Assembly: GCA_022842625.1 (NCBI GenBank)
Contig: JALHPG010000024.1
Coordinates: 1-37,467, forward strand
Origin: Bacteroidia bacterium
Lineage (GTDB): Bacteria; Bacteroidota; Bacteroidia; B-17B0; Aurantibacillaceae
Direction of reading: 5' to 3'
Length of the DNA stretch: 37,467 bases
Part shown: one piece after another, positions 16,439-24,464 of the stretch
Layout: each line of letters starts with the position of its first letter
Position numbering within the stretch: the first letter of the stretch is position 1
Made by a program: the position numbers and the translations under genes
Notes under the pieces: generated by a model
What the model was told of the DNA's origin: nothing
Seen by the model: the letters and a program-made list of their open reading frames with translations, nothing else
The model's database searches: none

Positions 16439-18430
16439 ATGCACACAATAAGATTATCGAATAAAATAGATACGAAATATTTAAAAAAAATTCGCTTTGA
16501 AGGCGAGTATTATCCTTTTTCTCCCAAATATGATACGGCTTTAAATAAAAAGATACTTGAACGAGCTATTGCCGAAGGTGCGAGTAAGAATATTATTAAT
16601 CTAATTAAAGTGTGCGATTACTTCCATAAAAATTTTTATTTAAAATTGTCAGATGAGTTGGCAACTTTGCTTCGGGAAATACAATTATCTAAGCAAGAAC
16701 TTAGAGAACTATTTATAGGGTTAATTAATGAACAGGAATTGCTTATAGAGCAAAAACATCAAGAATTTCTCAATACTACCAAACAATTAACAGCATTCGA
16801 TATGGAAAATGCTGTGATGATTAGAAAAGATAATCCAGAGAATCCTCAAAGCTTCAGAGCGTATTCTGAAACTATGGTTGAATTTGCTAATACTTTTTTT
16901 AGATACTTATCTTTTGATAATGATAAAAACTATATTTATTCAATACCAGACAAGTCAGAAAGTGAAATCTTTAAACTTCTTGCTCAAATACAACATACAA
17001 CTAATAAATACTATGGTATAAAAAATCACTTTGATGGATCACTATTTCATAATGGTGATATAGAAATTGTATCCGATGATAAAATATATTTCAATACATG
17101 TTTGGATAATCTACCATTAATAGAGCAGGCATGCATTACAATGATAGCTAACCAAAGATTAAATCGATACGACTATTATGAAAATGGTTACAGGCAAAAT
17201 CCGCAAGTAAAAGAATGGGCGCTAAAAGATACCTCATCATTAATCCTTGATACGATTTTAGTAGAAAACGGTTTTATTACCTATTCATTAAGAAAAAGAA
17301 CCGTAGAAGATTATACTATTCACTTAGATTATCTGGTTTCATTACATGATTACTATTCTTTCTATACTAAAGAACCATTAACCAAATTTGGAGACTTAAC
17401 TATTACAAAATTTTTACAATTACATACTGAATTACATTTAATAGTATATGATGTATATAAAATTGGGTTTCCTAAAAGCAATGTCGAAATAGTAGAAAAA
17501 TTTATAGAGAATTTTGTCCCGAAGATCAAGGAAACTGTATTGAAATCTTATTTAAAGTCAGTATCTAATTGCAATGAGCAGCAAATCGAATTATTTCTTC
17601 AAACAATAACTACTAACCATTCAGAAAAATTAAATTTATACGCTACCCATTTGCTAAAAGGAGAAGATTATTATTATTTTCCTTTTGTTCCAGCTTTACG
17701 GCCAAACCACTTCTTTCTGATTGACTATTGGTTAGAAGAAGCAGGAGAAGACCTTGCAAAAAGAGGTAGGGTATTGGAGAAGTATGTTAAGGATCAGTTA
17801 GCTACCGCAATTCAAAGAGAATACAATAAATTTCATGTTATTGATAAAACTGAATTCGCTTTTAAAGGGAAAGAACAAGAAATTGATTTATTAGTTCAAA
17901 CAAAAAACACTTTGATTATTGGAGAAATTAAATGTGTAAAATATCCTATGTACGAAAGAAATTATTGCTCCATATTAACTAAAGTTATTGGCAAAGCAGT
18001 TCAGCAATTAAATGATAAAACTAAATTCATAGAGGATAATAAAGAGCACTTCAGTAATGTATATTCTTTGGACAATCGTAAAATTGTAAAAGTTATTATT
18101 CTAAACTTTCCAATATATTGTAGTGTTGAAGTAGATGGGATTCCAGTTGTTGATATTAATACGTTTCTTTCGTATTTTAGATCCGGAAAAATGAATGCAA
18201 AAGAACTAAATTCTGACGGCACAGAAATAATTTCTTCTGCTACCTATTACAACACTGAAAATGAATTTTGTGATAATTTTGAGTCCTATTTACGTAACAA
18301 TCCTGTCCTTGATGTGTTTTTGTCTCAACTTGAAATAACTAGATCTTCTTATATAGTTGATGGATTACCCACAATTGAATTTAATGATACTAATCCTATT
18401 GCGGAAGAAAGCAGACTACGTGAATATTAG
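16439..18430 (+). CDS. PD-(D/E)XK nuclease-like protein, gene 3 of cassette
   Basis: 663 residues. The long N-terminal helical region (~1-420) has no motif I recognise. The C-terminal part carries a restriction-endonuclease-fold signature: GRVLEKYV (E447), EIDLLVQTKNTLIIGEIKC with D483, E496 and K498 (the D...ExK core), then KAVQQLND as the following helix with a glutamine. All catalytic positions are present. It starts 24 bp after gene 2 on the same strand, completing the operon. It probably cuts DNA; the target and trigger are unknown. Confidence 0.82.
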   Translation: MHTIRLSNKIDTKYLKKIRFEGEYYPFSPKYDTALNKKILERAIAEGASKNIINLIKVCDYFHKNFYLKLSDELATLLREIQLSKQELRELFIGLINEQELLIEQKHQEFLNTTKQLTAFDMENAVMIRKDNPENPQSFRAYSETMVEFANTFFRYLSFDNDKNYIYSIPDKSESEIFKLLAQIQHTTNKYYGIKNHFDGSLFHNGDIEIVSDDKIYFNTCLDNLPLIEQACITMIANQRLNRYDYYENGYRQNPQVKEWALKDTSSLILDTILVENGFITYSLRKRTVEDYTIHLDYLVSLHDYYSFYTKEPLTKFGDLTITKFLQLHTELHLIVYDVYKIGFPKSNVEIVEKFIENFVPKIKETVLKSYLKSVSNCNEQQIELFLQTITTNHSEKLNLYATHLLKGEDYYYFPFVPALRPNHFFLIDYWLEEAGEDLAKRGRVLEKYVKDQLATAIQREYNKFHVIDKTEFAFKGKEQEIDLLVQTKNTLIIGEIKCVKYPMYERNYCSILTKVIGKAVQQLNDKTKFIEDNKEHFSNVYSLDNRKIVKVIILNFPIYCSVEVDGIPVVDINTFLSYFRSGKMNAKELNSDGTEIISSATYYNTENEFCDNFESYLRNNPVLDVFLSQLEITRSSYIVDGLPTIEFNDTNPIAEESRLREY

Positions 18431-18471
18431 ATATAGCAGCTTATTACAATAAAATCTGTTATACCTTAAAG

Positions 18472-18524
18472 ATGTCCTAATAATGTCTCAAATATGTCTC
18501 AAATGTCCTAATAATGTCCTAATC
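18472..18524. repeat. Five phased ATGTC(C/T) repeats between convergent genes
   Basis: ATGTC units start at 18472, 18483, 18494, 18503 and 18514, spaced 11, 11, 9 and 11 bp, with bodies ATGTCCTAATA or ATGTCTCAAAT. They overlap the last codons of the AlbA-type gene (stop at 18519-18521) and fill the gap to the nuclease gene end. Such repeats at the 3' end of AlbA_2/RecG-like genes may be variable coding repeats left outside the reading frame, or a binding array. Confidence 0.6.
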
Positions 18525-19841
18525 CTTTTTTAACATATAAATTGCTCCCCTAGTTGCCCCTCCTTTATTTTCTAGTATTCCTTTGGTAATCAAATCCACT
18601 AAATCTCTTGTTGCTGTCTTGCTTGTTGTTGCATTAATACGCTGATAAACGGAACTAACGATACTTCCTTTTTCTTTGATATATAACACTGCTTTTATTT
18701 GCCTTTCATTCAAATCCATTTTTTGAAGATATTCTTCAGTCAGAACGTCCTTTCTAAAAGTAACAAGCATTCCTCCGGATTCTTCTTCAAAATTAGGTTC
18801 AGGCAAACCTACTTTTTTACATTCATCTACCATCTTTACTGTTCCATGCCCCCAAGCTTCAATATAAGCTGCTTTATAAAAAACATCAGCTATCAATTCG
18901 TTTCTAGGAAAAGAAGAATGTCTTTTCTTCAACTTTTCAACTGTCAACCTTTGAGTAAGCTCACCATTATTCCAAATTGACAGGTGATCAGGATATACTT
19001 TAAATTGTGTATGGATAGCAGAATAATCTCTATGTACAATAGCATTAACAATGGCTTCTCTTAAAGCAACTTCAGGGTACTCAAGCTCTTCTTCACGATG
19101 CAACTTTTTTATACTAATTGCTGTTTGGAGATACTTCTTTTTTAAAATTTCAAGCGTTTCCTCAGCCTGTTGAAATAAGTTCCCAAAGACCTCGTCCATA
19201 CTTATCAAAGTAGCATGATCTTTAAAGCGTCCAATTTTTATATAAGAACTTACATAAAATTTTTGCGGGTCTTTTCCAAAAAGTAATATTGCAGCCCGTG
19301 TCGGTTTACCCTTTACAAGCAAATGTAATTTTTCTAAAAGGGCAGAAACTGATTTTTCTTTGGTGGCAGAAGGGAATCGTTTAGCAGCAAGCTTTTTGAA
19401 TTTAGAAATAGTCGCCAAATCAATATCTTTTAAACTTGCTCGTTCTTCAATAACAGATTCCCAAGACAACCCACTTTTCTCTAACAAGAATTTTTGAAGT
19501 TCCGCTCCGTTTTGCTCATGCGTAGTGCTTCCTGACCGTATATAATATTTCCCTTTATATGAAATGGGAGCTTCATAAGGTTTTATTCTGATAACAATAT
19601 AATCCTTTGCCTTTTCACGTTTAAGAATGACTTCTGCTACCACTCCGAGAAGATCAACTATTTTATTAGGAATATCCTCTAACAATTTTTTAGCATTTTC
19701 AACTCCCACAACCTGTCCATTGTCGTTTATACCAATATAAAGAGTTCCTCCAATAGTATTTGCAAAAGCACAAATGGTCTTCAAAAACTCATCTCTCCAA
19801 GATTGTTTGTACTCTATATTTTGACTTTCCTTTTTATCCAT
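18519..19841 (-). CDS. AlbA_2 DNA-binding / RecG-like ATP-binding protein
   Basis: 440 residues from the ATG at 19841; a TTG three codons upstream is less likely. The N-terminal AlbA_2 (Schlafen-type) domain at ~5-120 has the diagnostic IEYKQSW...CAFANTIGGTLYIGINDNGQVVG. A middle region of the HATPase_c_4 kind (~230-350) includes LREAIVNAIVHRDYS and EAWGHGTVKMVDECKKVGLP. A C-terminal winged helix (~380-440, INATTSKTATRDLVDLITKGIL) follows. These COG2865-type proteins are usually annotated as transcriptional regulators or RecG-like ATP-binding proteins and are common in variable islands. It is convergent with the cassette. Confidence 0.88.
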   Translation of the reverse strand: MDKKESQNIEYKQSWRDEFLKTICAFANTIGGTLYIGINDNGQVVGVENAKKLLEDIPNKIVDLLGVVAEVILKREKAKDYIVIRIKPYEAPISYKGKYYIRSGSTTHEQNGAELQKFLLEKSGLSWESVIEERASLKDIDLATISKFKKLAAKRFPSATKEKSVSALLEKLHLLVKGKPTRAAILLFGKDPQKFYVSSYIKIGRFKDHATLISMDEVFGNLFQQAEETLEILKKKYLQTAISIKKLHREEELEYPEVALREAIVNAIVHRDYSAIHTQFKVYPDHLSIWNNGELTQRLTVEKLKKRHSSFPRNELIADVFYKAAYIEAWGHGTVKMVDECKKVGLPEPNFEEESGGMLVTFRKDVLTEEYLQKMDLNERQIKAVLYIKEKGSIVSSVYQRINATTSKTATRDLVDLITKGILENKGGATRGAIYMLKKD

Positions 19842-20040
19842 TACGCTCAATAAATTCGAGATACCAAATTACTGAAAAAAGTAGCGAGTTTTTATACGCC
19901 AATCAATAAACTTTAAAGGAAGCGGGTTAAAAACGAGATTAAGAAAGGGCGCATTAATTTAAATCATAAGCCAAACATGGCTTTTAGCACCCTTTTTATA
20001 TGTTCCTTTGTAATATTTATCCTAGAATAATAATTTACGC

Positions 20041-20110
20041 TAAAAATTTACCGTAAATGGCGCTAACAGTCCTTATTTCTGACCAATCCCAAATGCCTTG
20101 CAAAATTGAC
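20041..20110 (+). repeat. Left copy of ~70-bp direct repeat flanking the efflux module
   Basis: This stretch aligns with 30450-30512 in the same orientation at roughly 80% identity. Exact shared blocks include TTACCGTAAA and CCTTATTTCTGACCAA. The two copies bracket the whole TetR/RND module (20.1-30.5 kb). They may be ends of an older nested insertion or copies of a dispersed repeat. Confidence 0.6.
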
Positions 20111-20133
20111 TCATTATGCAAAATCCGATGAAA

Positions 20134-20179
20134 TTGACCACCCCCGACCGATTTAAACTGACCACCCTTGACCGGTTTA
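20134..20179. repeat. IS21-family terminal repeats (two tandem copies)
   Basis: TTGACCACCCCCGACCGATT and CTGACCACCCTTGACCGGTT begin 24 bp apart (20134 and 20158). Tandem 20-22 bp repeats containing TGACCACCC...GACCG are characteristic of the ends of Bacteroidota IS21-family elements. No istA or istB gene is in this window, so this is one orphan end or a deletion remnant. Confidence 0.65.
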
Positions 20180-20512
20180 TGCACCATACTCCAACTAGCA
20201 CGTGCATCCAAAAGTTTTAAGGCAGGAGTGAATCCGGTTTTATGTCGTATTGCAAGGTTTATATTTATCACATCATACTGATCCAATCTTCGGTAATCCT
20301 TCATAGTAATAATGATGATTCCGTTTTATCTTTAAAAACAGTTGCAAACTCTAACTCTGTTGGATTGGTATTCGCCATAATTTCAAAACAAATGTAGTCT
20401 TTTTATCACGTAATTCATTGGTAACAAGTTAGATTGCGAAAGTCTAATCAAAACTACTGGCGTTGTATTTTATCAACGTGATTTAAATCATGTTAAATAA
20501 TTGCATAAATAA

Positions 20513-20563
20513 TTGTGGGGGAACAAAATGTTTAATACTTTTGTAAGTGAATACTAACTTACA
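20513..20563 (+). promoter_or_regulatory. Promoter and TetR-type operator of the efflux module
   Basis: A TTG at 20513-20515 is followed 20 bp later by TACTTTTG (20536-20543), fitting the Bacteroidota TTTG-N19-21-TAnnTTTG promoter. The inverted repeat TGTAAGT (20542-20548) / ACTTACA (20557-20563) with 8 bp between arms overlaps the -7 box and likely transcription start. That placement suits a TetR repressor, and the tetR-type gene is second in the operon it would control. Confidence 0.7.
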
Positions 20564-20571
20564 TTAGAATC

Positions 20572-20988
20572 ATGAAAGGAAAAAACAACATAGCTATCGG
20601 TTTTCTTGTAATGGGATTGTTTATGGCGTACGGCTTTCTGTTGATTTATTTAAGAGACTTTGCTTCCGGTAAGGAAGAGTGGATTAACTCTTACTCAATA
20701 GGTAAACACTTTGAAACAAGATTAGCCCATGTACATGGCAATCTTTTTGCCTTCTTAAATATTTTAATTGGTTACTTATTATTACACTTTAAAAATCAAC
20801 TTAAAAACACAACAGCAATATCTTGGCTTGGTTTAATTGGTCTTTTAATGCCAATAGGTATTTTGTTAGAGGTGTATTTGGGTGCGCCTCCTGTTTTTGT
20901 ACTTATTGGTGCAATTAGTATGACGGTGTCAGTAATTTGGTTAGGAATCTCCTTTTATAAAATGAAACTTGAAAATGAAAAATATTAA
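20572..20988 (+). CDS. Small four-helix membrane protein
   Basis: 138 residues with four predicted membrane helices (~9-28, 52-76, 83-103, 106-128). LAHVHGNLFAFLNILIGYLL lies in the second helix, with histidines that could bind a cofactor, loosely recalling styrene-oxide-isomerase-like proteins; I hold that comparison weakly. First gene after the TetR-type operator, and its end overlaps the TetR gene by 14 bp. Confidence 0.78.
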   Translation: MKGKNNIAIGFLVMGLFMAYGFLLIYLRDFASGKEEWINSYSIGKHFETRLAHVHGNLFAFLNILIGYLLLHFKNQLKNTTAISWLGLIGLLMPIGILLEVYLGAPPVFVLIGAISMTVSVIWLGISFYKMKLENEKY

Positions 20989-21574
20989 ATTCTCTGAAAG
21001 ACAAATAGAAATCATTGAAGCTGCTACCAAAAGGATTGATGAGCATGGCATTCAGGATTTAACTATTAAAACACTTGCTGCTGATTTAAATCTATCGGAA
21101 GCTGCATTGTATCGCCACTTTAAAAGCAAAAACGAAATCTTGCTTGGCTTACTAACTTATTTTATTGAGGAAATGAAGGGAAGGCTTGATGTAATACTAT
21201 CCAATAAAGAAAGGAGTCCATCGGAACTATTACAAGATATTTTTGATTCACAACTAAAAACATTTGTACAAAAACCTTCAGTTGTTAGTGTAATTTTTTC
21301 TGAAAGTATTTTTCAGTTTAATAAAGAGTTGTCTTCTACGGTTTCATCCATGATGGAATTGATGCAGAATCATATAGAAAGTATTGTAAAAAAAGGTCAA
21401 GCAAATGGCTCATTCAGCAAAATTGTGGGCGTTTCAACAACAACTACAATTATAATGGGTGGTATGCGAATTACAGTTCTTAAATGGAAGCTGTCAGGGC
21501 ATAAATCTGATTTGATAAAAGATGGAAATAAAGTTTTGAATGGCATATTAAAAATGGTAGAAACTAATAATTAA
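20975..21574 (+). CDS. TetR/AcrR family transcriptional regulator
   Basis: 199 residues from the ATG at 20975; a TTG two codons upstream is the alternative. The N-terminal HTH (~25-55, LTIKTLAADLNLSEAALYRHFKSKNEIL) is a classic TetR DNA-binding motif. The C-terminal ligand-binding part is helical. It lies in the same transcription unit as the efflux genes and probably represses the unit through the palindrome at 20542-20563, releasing when an exported compound binds. Confidence 0.92.
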   Translation: MKNIKFSERQIEIIEAATKRIDEHGIQDLTIKTLAADLNLSEAALYRHFKSKNEILLGLLTYFIEEMKGRLDVILSNKERSPSELLQDIFDSQLKTFVQKPSVVSVIFSESIFQFNKELSSTVSSMMELMQNHIESIVKKGQANGSFSKIVGVSTTTTIIMGGMRITVLKWKLSGHKSDLIKDGNKVLNGILKMVETNN

Positions 21575-21584
21575 CAAAAAACTT

Positions 21585-21995
21585 ATGAAACCAATTATTT
21601 TAAAAGCAGCAGCAGTTATCATTACATTATTTGCATTAATTACTCTATTTATGAGTACTTCTGTCATATTTGATTTGTTCGGAATAAGAGCGAAGGAAGG
21701 TAATTATGTATTGTTTGTTGTAGTCTACAATTTTATTGCAGGTTTCCTGTACCTGTTTGCTGCCTATGGATTGTTTACTGAAAAAGCATGGGCAACAAAA
21801 TTACTTTTAATCACAACAACAATTCTTGTTGTGAGTTTTGTTGGATTATTAATTCACGCAAATACAGGTGGAATTTATGAGCATAAAACTATTAAAGCCA
21901 TGCTTTCTCGGATTGCCATTACGGCAGCATTTGCAGGAATATCATGGTTCTTTATAACAAAAAATAAAACAATTAAAAACATACCTCCTGTGTAA
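21585..21995 (+). CDS. Small four-helix membrane protein
   Basis: 136 residues, 10 bp after the TetR gene. Four hydrophobic segments (~5-25, 42-65, 72-92, 105-125) indicate an inner-membrane protein. No conserved catalytic motif is visible and I do not recognise the family. It shares the regulator's transcription unit. Its stop codon lies inside an 11-bp inverted repeat (21990-22021). Confidence 0.75.
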   Translation: MKPIILKAAAVIITLFALITLFMSTSVIFDLFGIRAKEGNYVLFVVVYNFIAGFLYLFAAYGLFTEKAWATKLLLITTTILVVSFVGLLIHANTGGIYEHKTIKAMLSRIAITAAFAGISWFFITKNKTIKNIPPV

Positions 21996-22021
21996 CAATT
22001 GTTGCGGAGAAATTGTTACAC
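21990..22021. promoter_or_regulatory. Perfect 11-bp inverted repeat between operon segments
   Basis: GTGTAACAATT (21990-22000) and AATTGTTACAC (22011-22021) are perfectly complementary around a 10-base loop. The inner AACAATTGTT (21994-22003) is itself a palindrome. There is no T run after it, so it is not a standard terminator. It could be an operator or an mRNA-processing hairpin that sets different expression for the genes on each side. A weak -7-like TACCTTTC follows at 22029. Confidence 0.55.
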
Positions 22022-22055
22022 GTATTCTACCTTTCGTAAATAAAATAGAAATAGT

Positions 22056-23681
22056 ATGAAATCAATTTTCAAAATAAAATTTATTACAGTTTTTCTTCTT
22101 GTAATAACTTTAAAAACAAGCGCACAAACAGCTCCATTTCAAATTGCTATTGAACCAATAAACATTAGTGGTTTGGGTGGTTTACAGGCATACGCATGGG
22201 GACAGCATAATGGAAAGTGGTTAATTATTGGTGGTCGATTAGATGGATTACATCGAAGACAACCATTTGCCGCATTTGATGTAGCTGGGCATAACACTCA
22301 GATAATCGTAGTAGATCCTGTTGCTCAACAAAAGTGGTCAGCTCCTCTTTCATCTTTACCAGTTGGTATGCAGGAACAATTTAGTTCCACCAATATGGAA
22401 TTTCATCAACAGGGTGATTATCTGTATCTAGCAGGTGGCTACGGATACAGCAACACATCTTTAGATCATATAACCTATCCGAATCTTAGTGCTGTAAAAG
22501 TTCCTGACGTTATAAATGCAATAATAAATGGAACAACTTTCACAACATATTGCAGACAAATTACAGATACAATGTTTGCAGTAACAGGAGGGTATTTGAA
22601 TAAAATTAACAGCACTTATTATCTTACAGGCGGGCAAAAATTTATAGGTAGATATAATCCAATGGGACCGACCAGTGGACCCGGATTTATTCAAATATAT
22701 ACGAACTCTATAAGAAAATTTAATATCAATGATAACGGTATAACCTTATCTGTAAGTCATCTTCCGTCAATTGTTGATGCTGCTAATCTTCACAGAAGAG
22801 ATTATAATGTTGTGCCTCAAATATTGCCAACTGGTGAAGAAGGGATTACCGCCTTTTCTGGAGTTTTTCAAGTAGGAGTTGATTTGCCGTTTTTAAATTG
22901 TGTAAATATTGACAGTATTGGACATGTTGTAAATAATGCATTTTCTCAATATTACAACCACTATCATTGTGCACACATTCCATTATATAGCCTAAGTGCA
23001 AATGAAATGCATACTGTATTTTTTGGAGGTATTGCCCAATATTATGATAGCTTAGGAATCCTTGTTCAAAACAACAATGTCCCTTTTGTAAAGACAATAG
23101 CACGTGTAACAAGAAATTCAAGTGGCGTTATGGCAGAATATAAACTACCAATAGAAATGCCTTCTTTATTAGGTGCGGGATCTGAATTTATTCCTGTTGA
23201 AGGATTACCACAATATAATAACGAAGTGTTTAAGTTAGATGATTTTACTGCTGATACTACATTGGTTGGATATATATATGGTGGAATTAGTAGTACGGCT
23301 GCAAATATATTTTTCACAAATACAGGTACTCAAAGTAGTGCAAGTAGTCAAATATTTAAAGTATTTATTATAAAAAATTCTAATGTAGGAATACATGAAC
23401 TTAACTCACAAAGCACAGGAACATTGCAAATGCAAGTATATCCTAATCCAAATGATGGGGATTTTATTGTGAAATTTAATCTCAAAAAAACAGAACCAGT
23501 TACCGTTACTATTTTCAATTCTAGTGGCGAACTATTAGATAAAAGCATTCTAAGAACTCCAAAATTAGGTGAAAACACTTTTAGTAAAAGAATAAATAAA
23601 TTAACGAACGGTGGAGTTTATTTTATTACTATCGAGACTAGTTATGAAAAATCGTCTCAAAAAATAATTGTTGAACCATAA
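22056..23681 (+). CDS. T9SS-exported kelch-like protein
   Basis: 541 residues. A signal peptide occupies ~1-23 (ending TSAQ). The body has repeated glycine-pair strands (LAGGYGY, AVTGGYLN, YLTGGQKF, FFGGIAQYY, IYGGISS) like a kelch beta-propeller. The C-terminus (~455-541) is a type A T9SS sorting domain: QVYPNPNDGDFIVKFN, then VTVTIFNSSGELLDK and GVYFITIET. It should be secreted or anchored on the cell surface and needs a host with T9SS. A surface protein inside an efflux operon is unusual; its ligand is unknown. Confidence 0.85.
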   Translation: MKSIFKIKFITVFLLVITLKTSAQTAPFQIAIEPINISGLGGLQAYAWGQHNGKWLIIGGRLDGLHRRQPFAAFDVAGHNTQIIVVDPVAQQKWSAPLSSLPVGMQEQFSSTNMEFHQQGDYLYLAGGYGYSNTSLDHITYPNLSAVKVPDVINAIINGTTFTTYCRQITDTMFAVTGGYLNKINSTYYLTGGQKFIGRYNPMGPTSGPGFIQIYTNSIRKFNINDNGITLSVSHLPSIVDAANLHRRDYNVVPQILPTGEEGITAFSGVFQVGVDLPFLNCVNIDSIGHVVNNAFSQYYNHYHCAHIPLYSLSANEMHTVFFGGIAQYYDSLGILVQNNNVPFVKTIARVTRNSSGVMAEYKLPIEMPSLLGAGSEFIPVEGLPQYNNEVFKLDDFTADTTLVGYIYGGISSTAANIFFTNTGTQSSASSQIFKVFIIKNSNVGIHELNSQSTGTLQMQVYPNPNDGDFIVKFNLKKTEPVTVTIFNSSGELLDKSILRTPKLGENTFSKRINKLTNGGVYFITIETSYEKSSQKIIVEP

Positions 23682-23691
23682 TTCAAATAAG

Positions 23692-24150
23692 ATGATTAAG
23701 AAAATAATTTTTCTATTTGCGACTGCTTTAATTTCGATTAGTTGTGATAATAAAAAGGTCAAAACAGAAAATGTAGCAGTTTCGAACGAAACACATTATC
23801 ATTCTGAAAGCGATTCTATTGAATTAAATAACGGAGCCAAATGGAAGGTTGTTTCGGAAATGATGGTGCATATTAGAAACATGGAATCAGACATTAACAG
23901 CCTTTCGGAAACTAAACACACAGAATTAAAGGACTTAACACAACTTGGAACAAACTTGCAGAAAAACATTGATCTATTAACTTCAAATTGCACAATGGAA
24001 GGGAAAGCCCATGATGAATTACATAAATGGTTGTTGCCTTATATTGATATGGTAGACAAATTGAATAAATCAAAAAATAACGATGAAGCATTACGCATCT
24101 TAGAGGAAATAAAGGCATCTTATAAAACATTTAACCTATACTTTGAATAA
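23692..24150 (+). CDS. Lipoprotein, possible metal binding
   Basis: 152 residues from the ATG at 23692, 10 bp after the previous stop; a longer start would overlap it. The lipoprotein signal is MIKKIIFLFATALISISC, with the lipidated cysteine at ~18. The mature part is helical and contains histidine clusters (ETHYHSESDS) and CTMEGKAHDELHKWLLPYIDM, whose Cys/Met/His pattern could bind a metal such as copper. The final codons overlap the region before the next start. The role in the operon is inferred. Confidence 0.78.
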   Translation: MIKKIIFLFATALISISCDNKKVKTENVAVSNETHYHSESDSIELNNGAKWKVVSEMMVHIRNMESDINSLSETKHTELKDLTQLGTNLQKNIDLLTSNCTMEGKAHDELHKWLLPYIDMVDKLNKSKNNDEALRILEEIKASYKTFNLYFE

Positions 24151-24160
24151 AAAAGAAATC

Positions 24161-24448
24161 ATGAACATAACATCAATCCATACCGAAGAAAAGCCTGTCA
24201 GCGCAAAGAAATTATTTTCTACAACTGAAGGAAACGTTACTGCTTTACAAATTAAAGCAAACGGCACATTAAAAGAACATATAACAACTGTTCCTGCTTT
24301 ACTCATTTGTATTAATGGCAATTCCATTTTTAAAAACGAAAACGGTGTAACTGAAAATCTTTCAAGTGGCGATATAGTTAATATTGAGCCAAACGTAAAA
24401 CATTGGGTAGAAGGAATAGAAGACACTCAATTAGTATTAATCAAATAA
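24161..24448 (+). CDS. Cupin-like protein
   Basis: 95 residues from the ATG at 24161, preferred over a TTG at 24143 that would overlap the lipoprotein gene. The single beta-barrel layout (VTALQIKANGTLKEHITTV, then ENLSSGDIVNIEPNVKHWVEG) fits a small cupin, with H at KEH and KHW as possible metal ligands. Probably binds or senses a small molecule; no enzyme activity can be assigned. Confidence 0.75.
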   Translation: MNITSIHTEEKPVSAKKLFSTTEGNVTALQIKANGTLKEHITTVPALLICINGNSIFKNENGVTENLSSGDIVNIEPNVKHWVEGIEDTQLVLIK

Positions 24449-24464
24449 AAATTTTTGCCTAATT

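Larger units (their letters stand above)
20035..20304 (-). pseudogene. Short ORF across an IS21-family element end (relic)
   Basis: An 89-codon frame whose middle (KPVKGGQFKSVGGGQFHR) is only the translation of IS21-type terminal repeats on the other strand, so it is probably not a real gene. The C-terminal part (IWDWSEIRTVSAIYGKF) covers the direct repeat at 20041-20110, whose distant partner at 30450-30512 has stops in this frame. The N-terminal ~43 residues could be the start of a gene interrupted by the insertion; I do not recognise it. I read it as a scar. Confidence 0.4.

Noticed and set aside
22461..23578. Several minus-strand frames across the kelch-like gene
   Set aside because: They lie antisense to a complete signal-peptide and T9SS-domain gene and have no recognisable domains.
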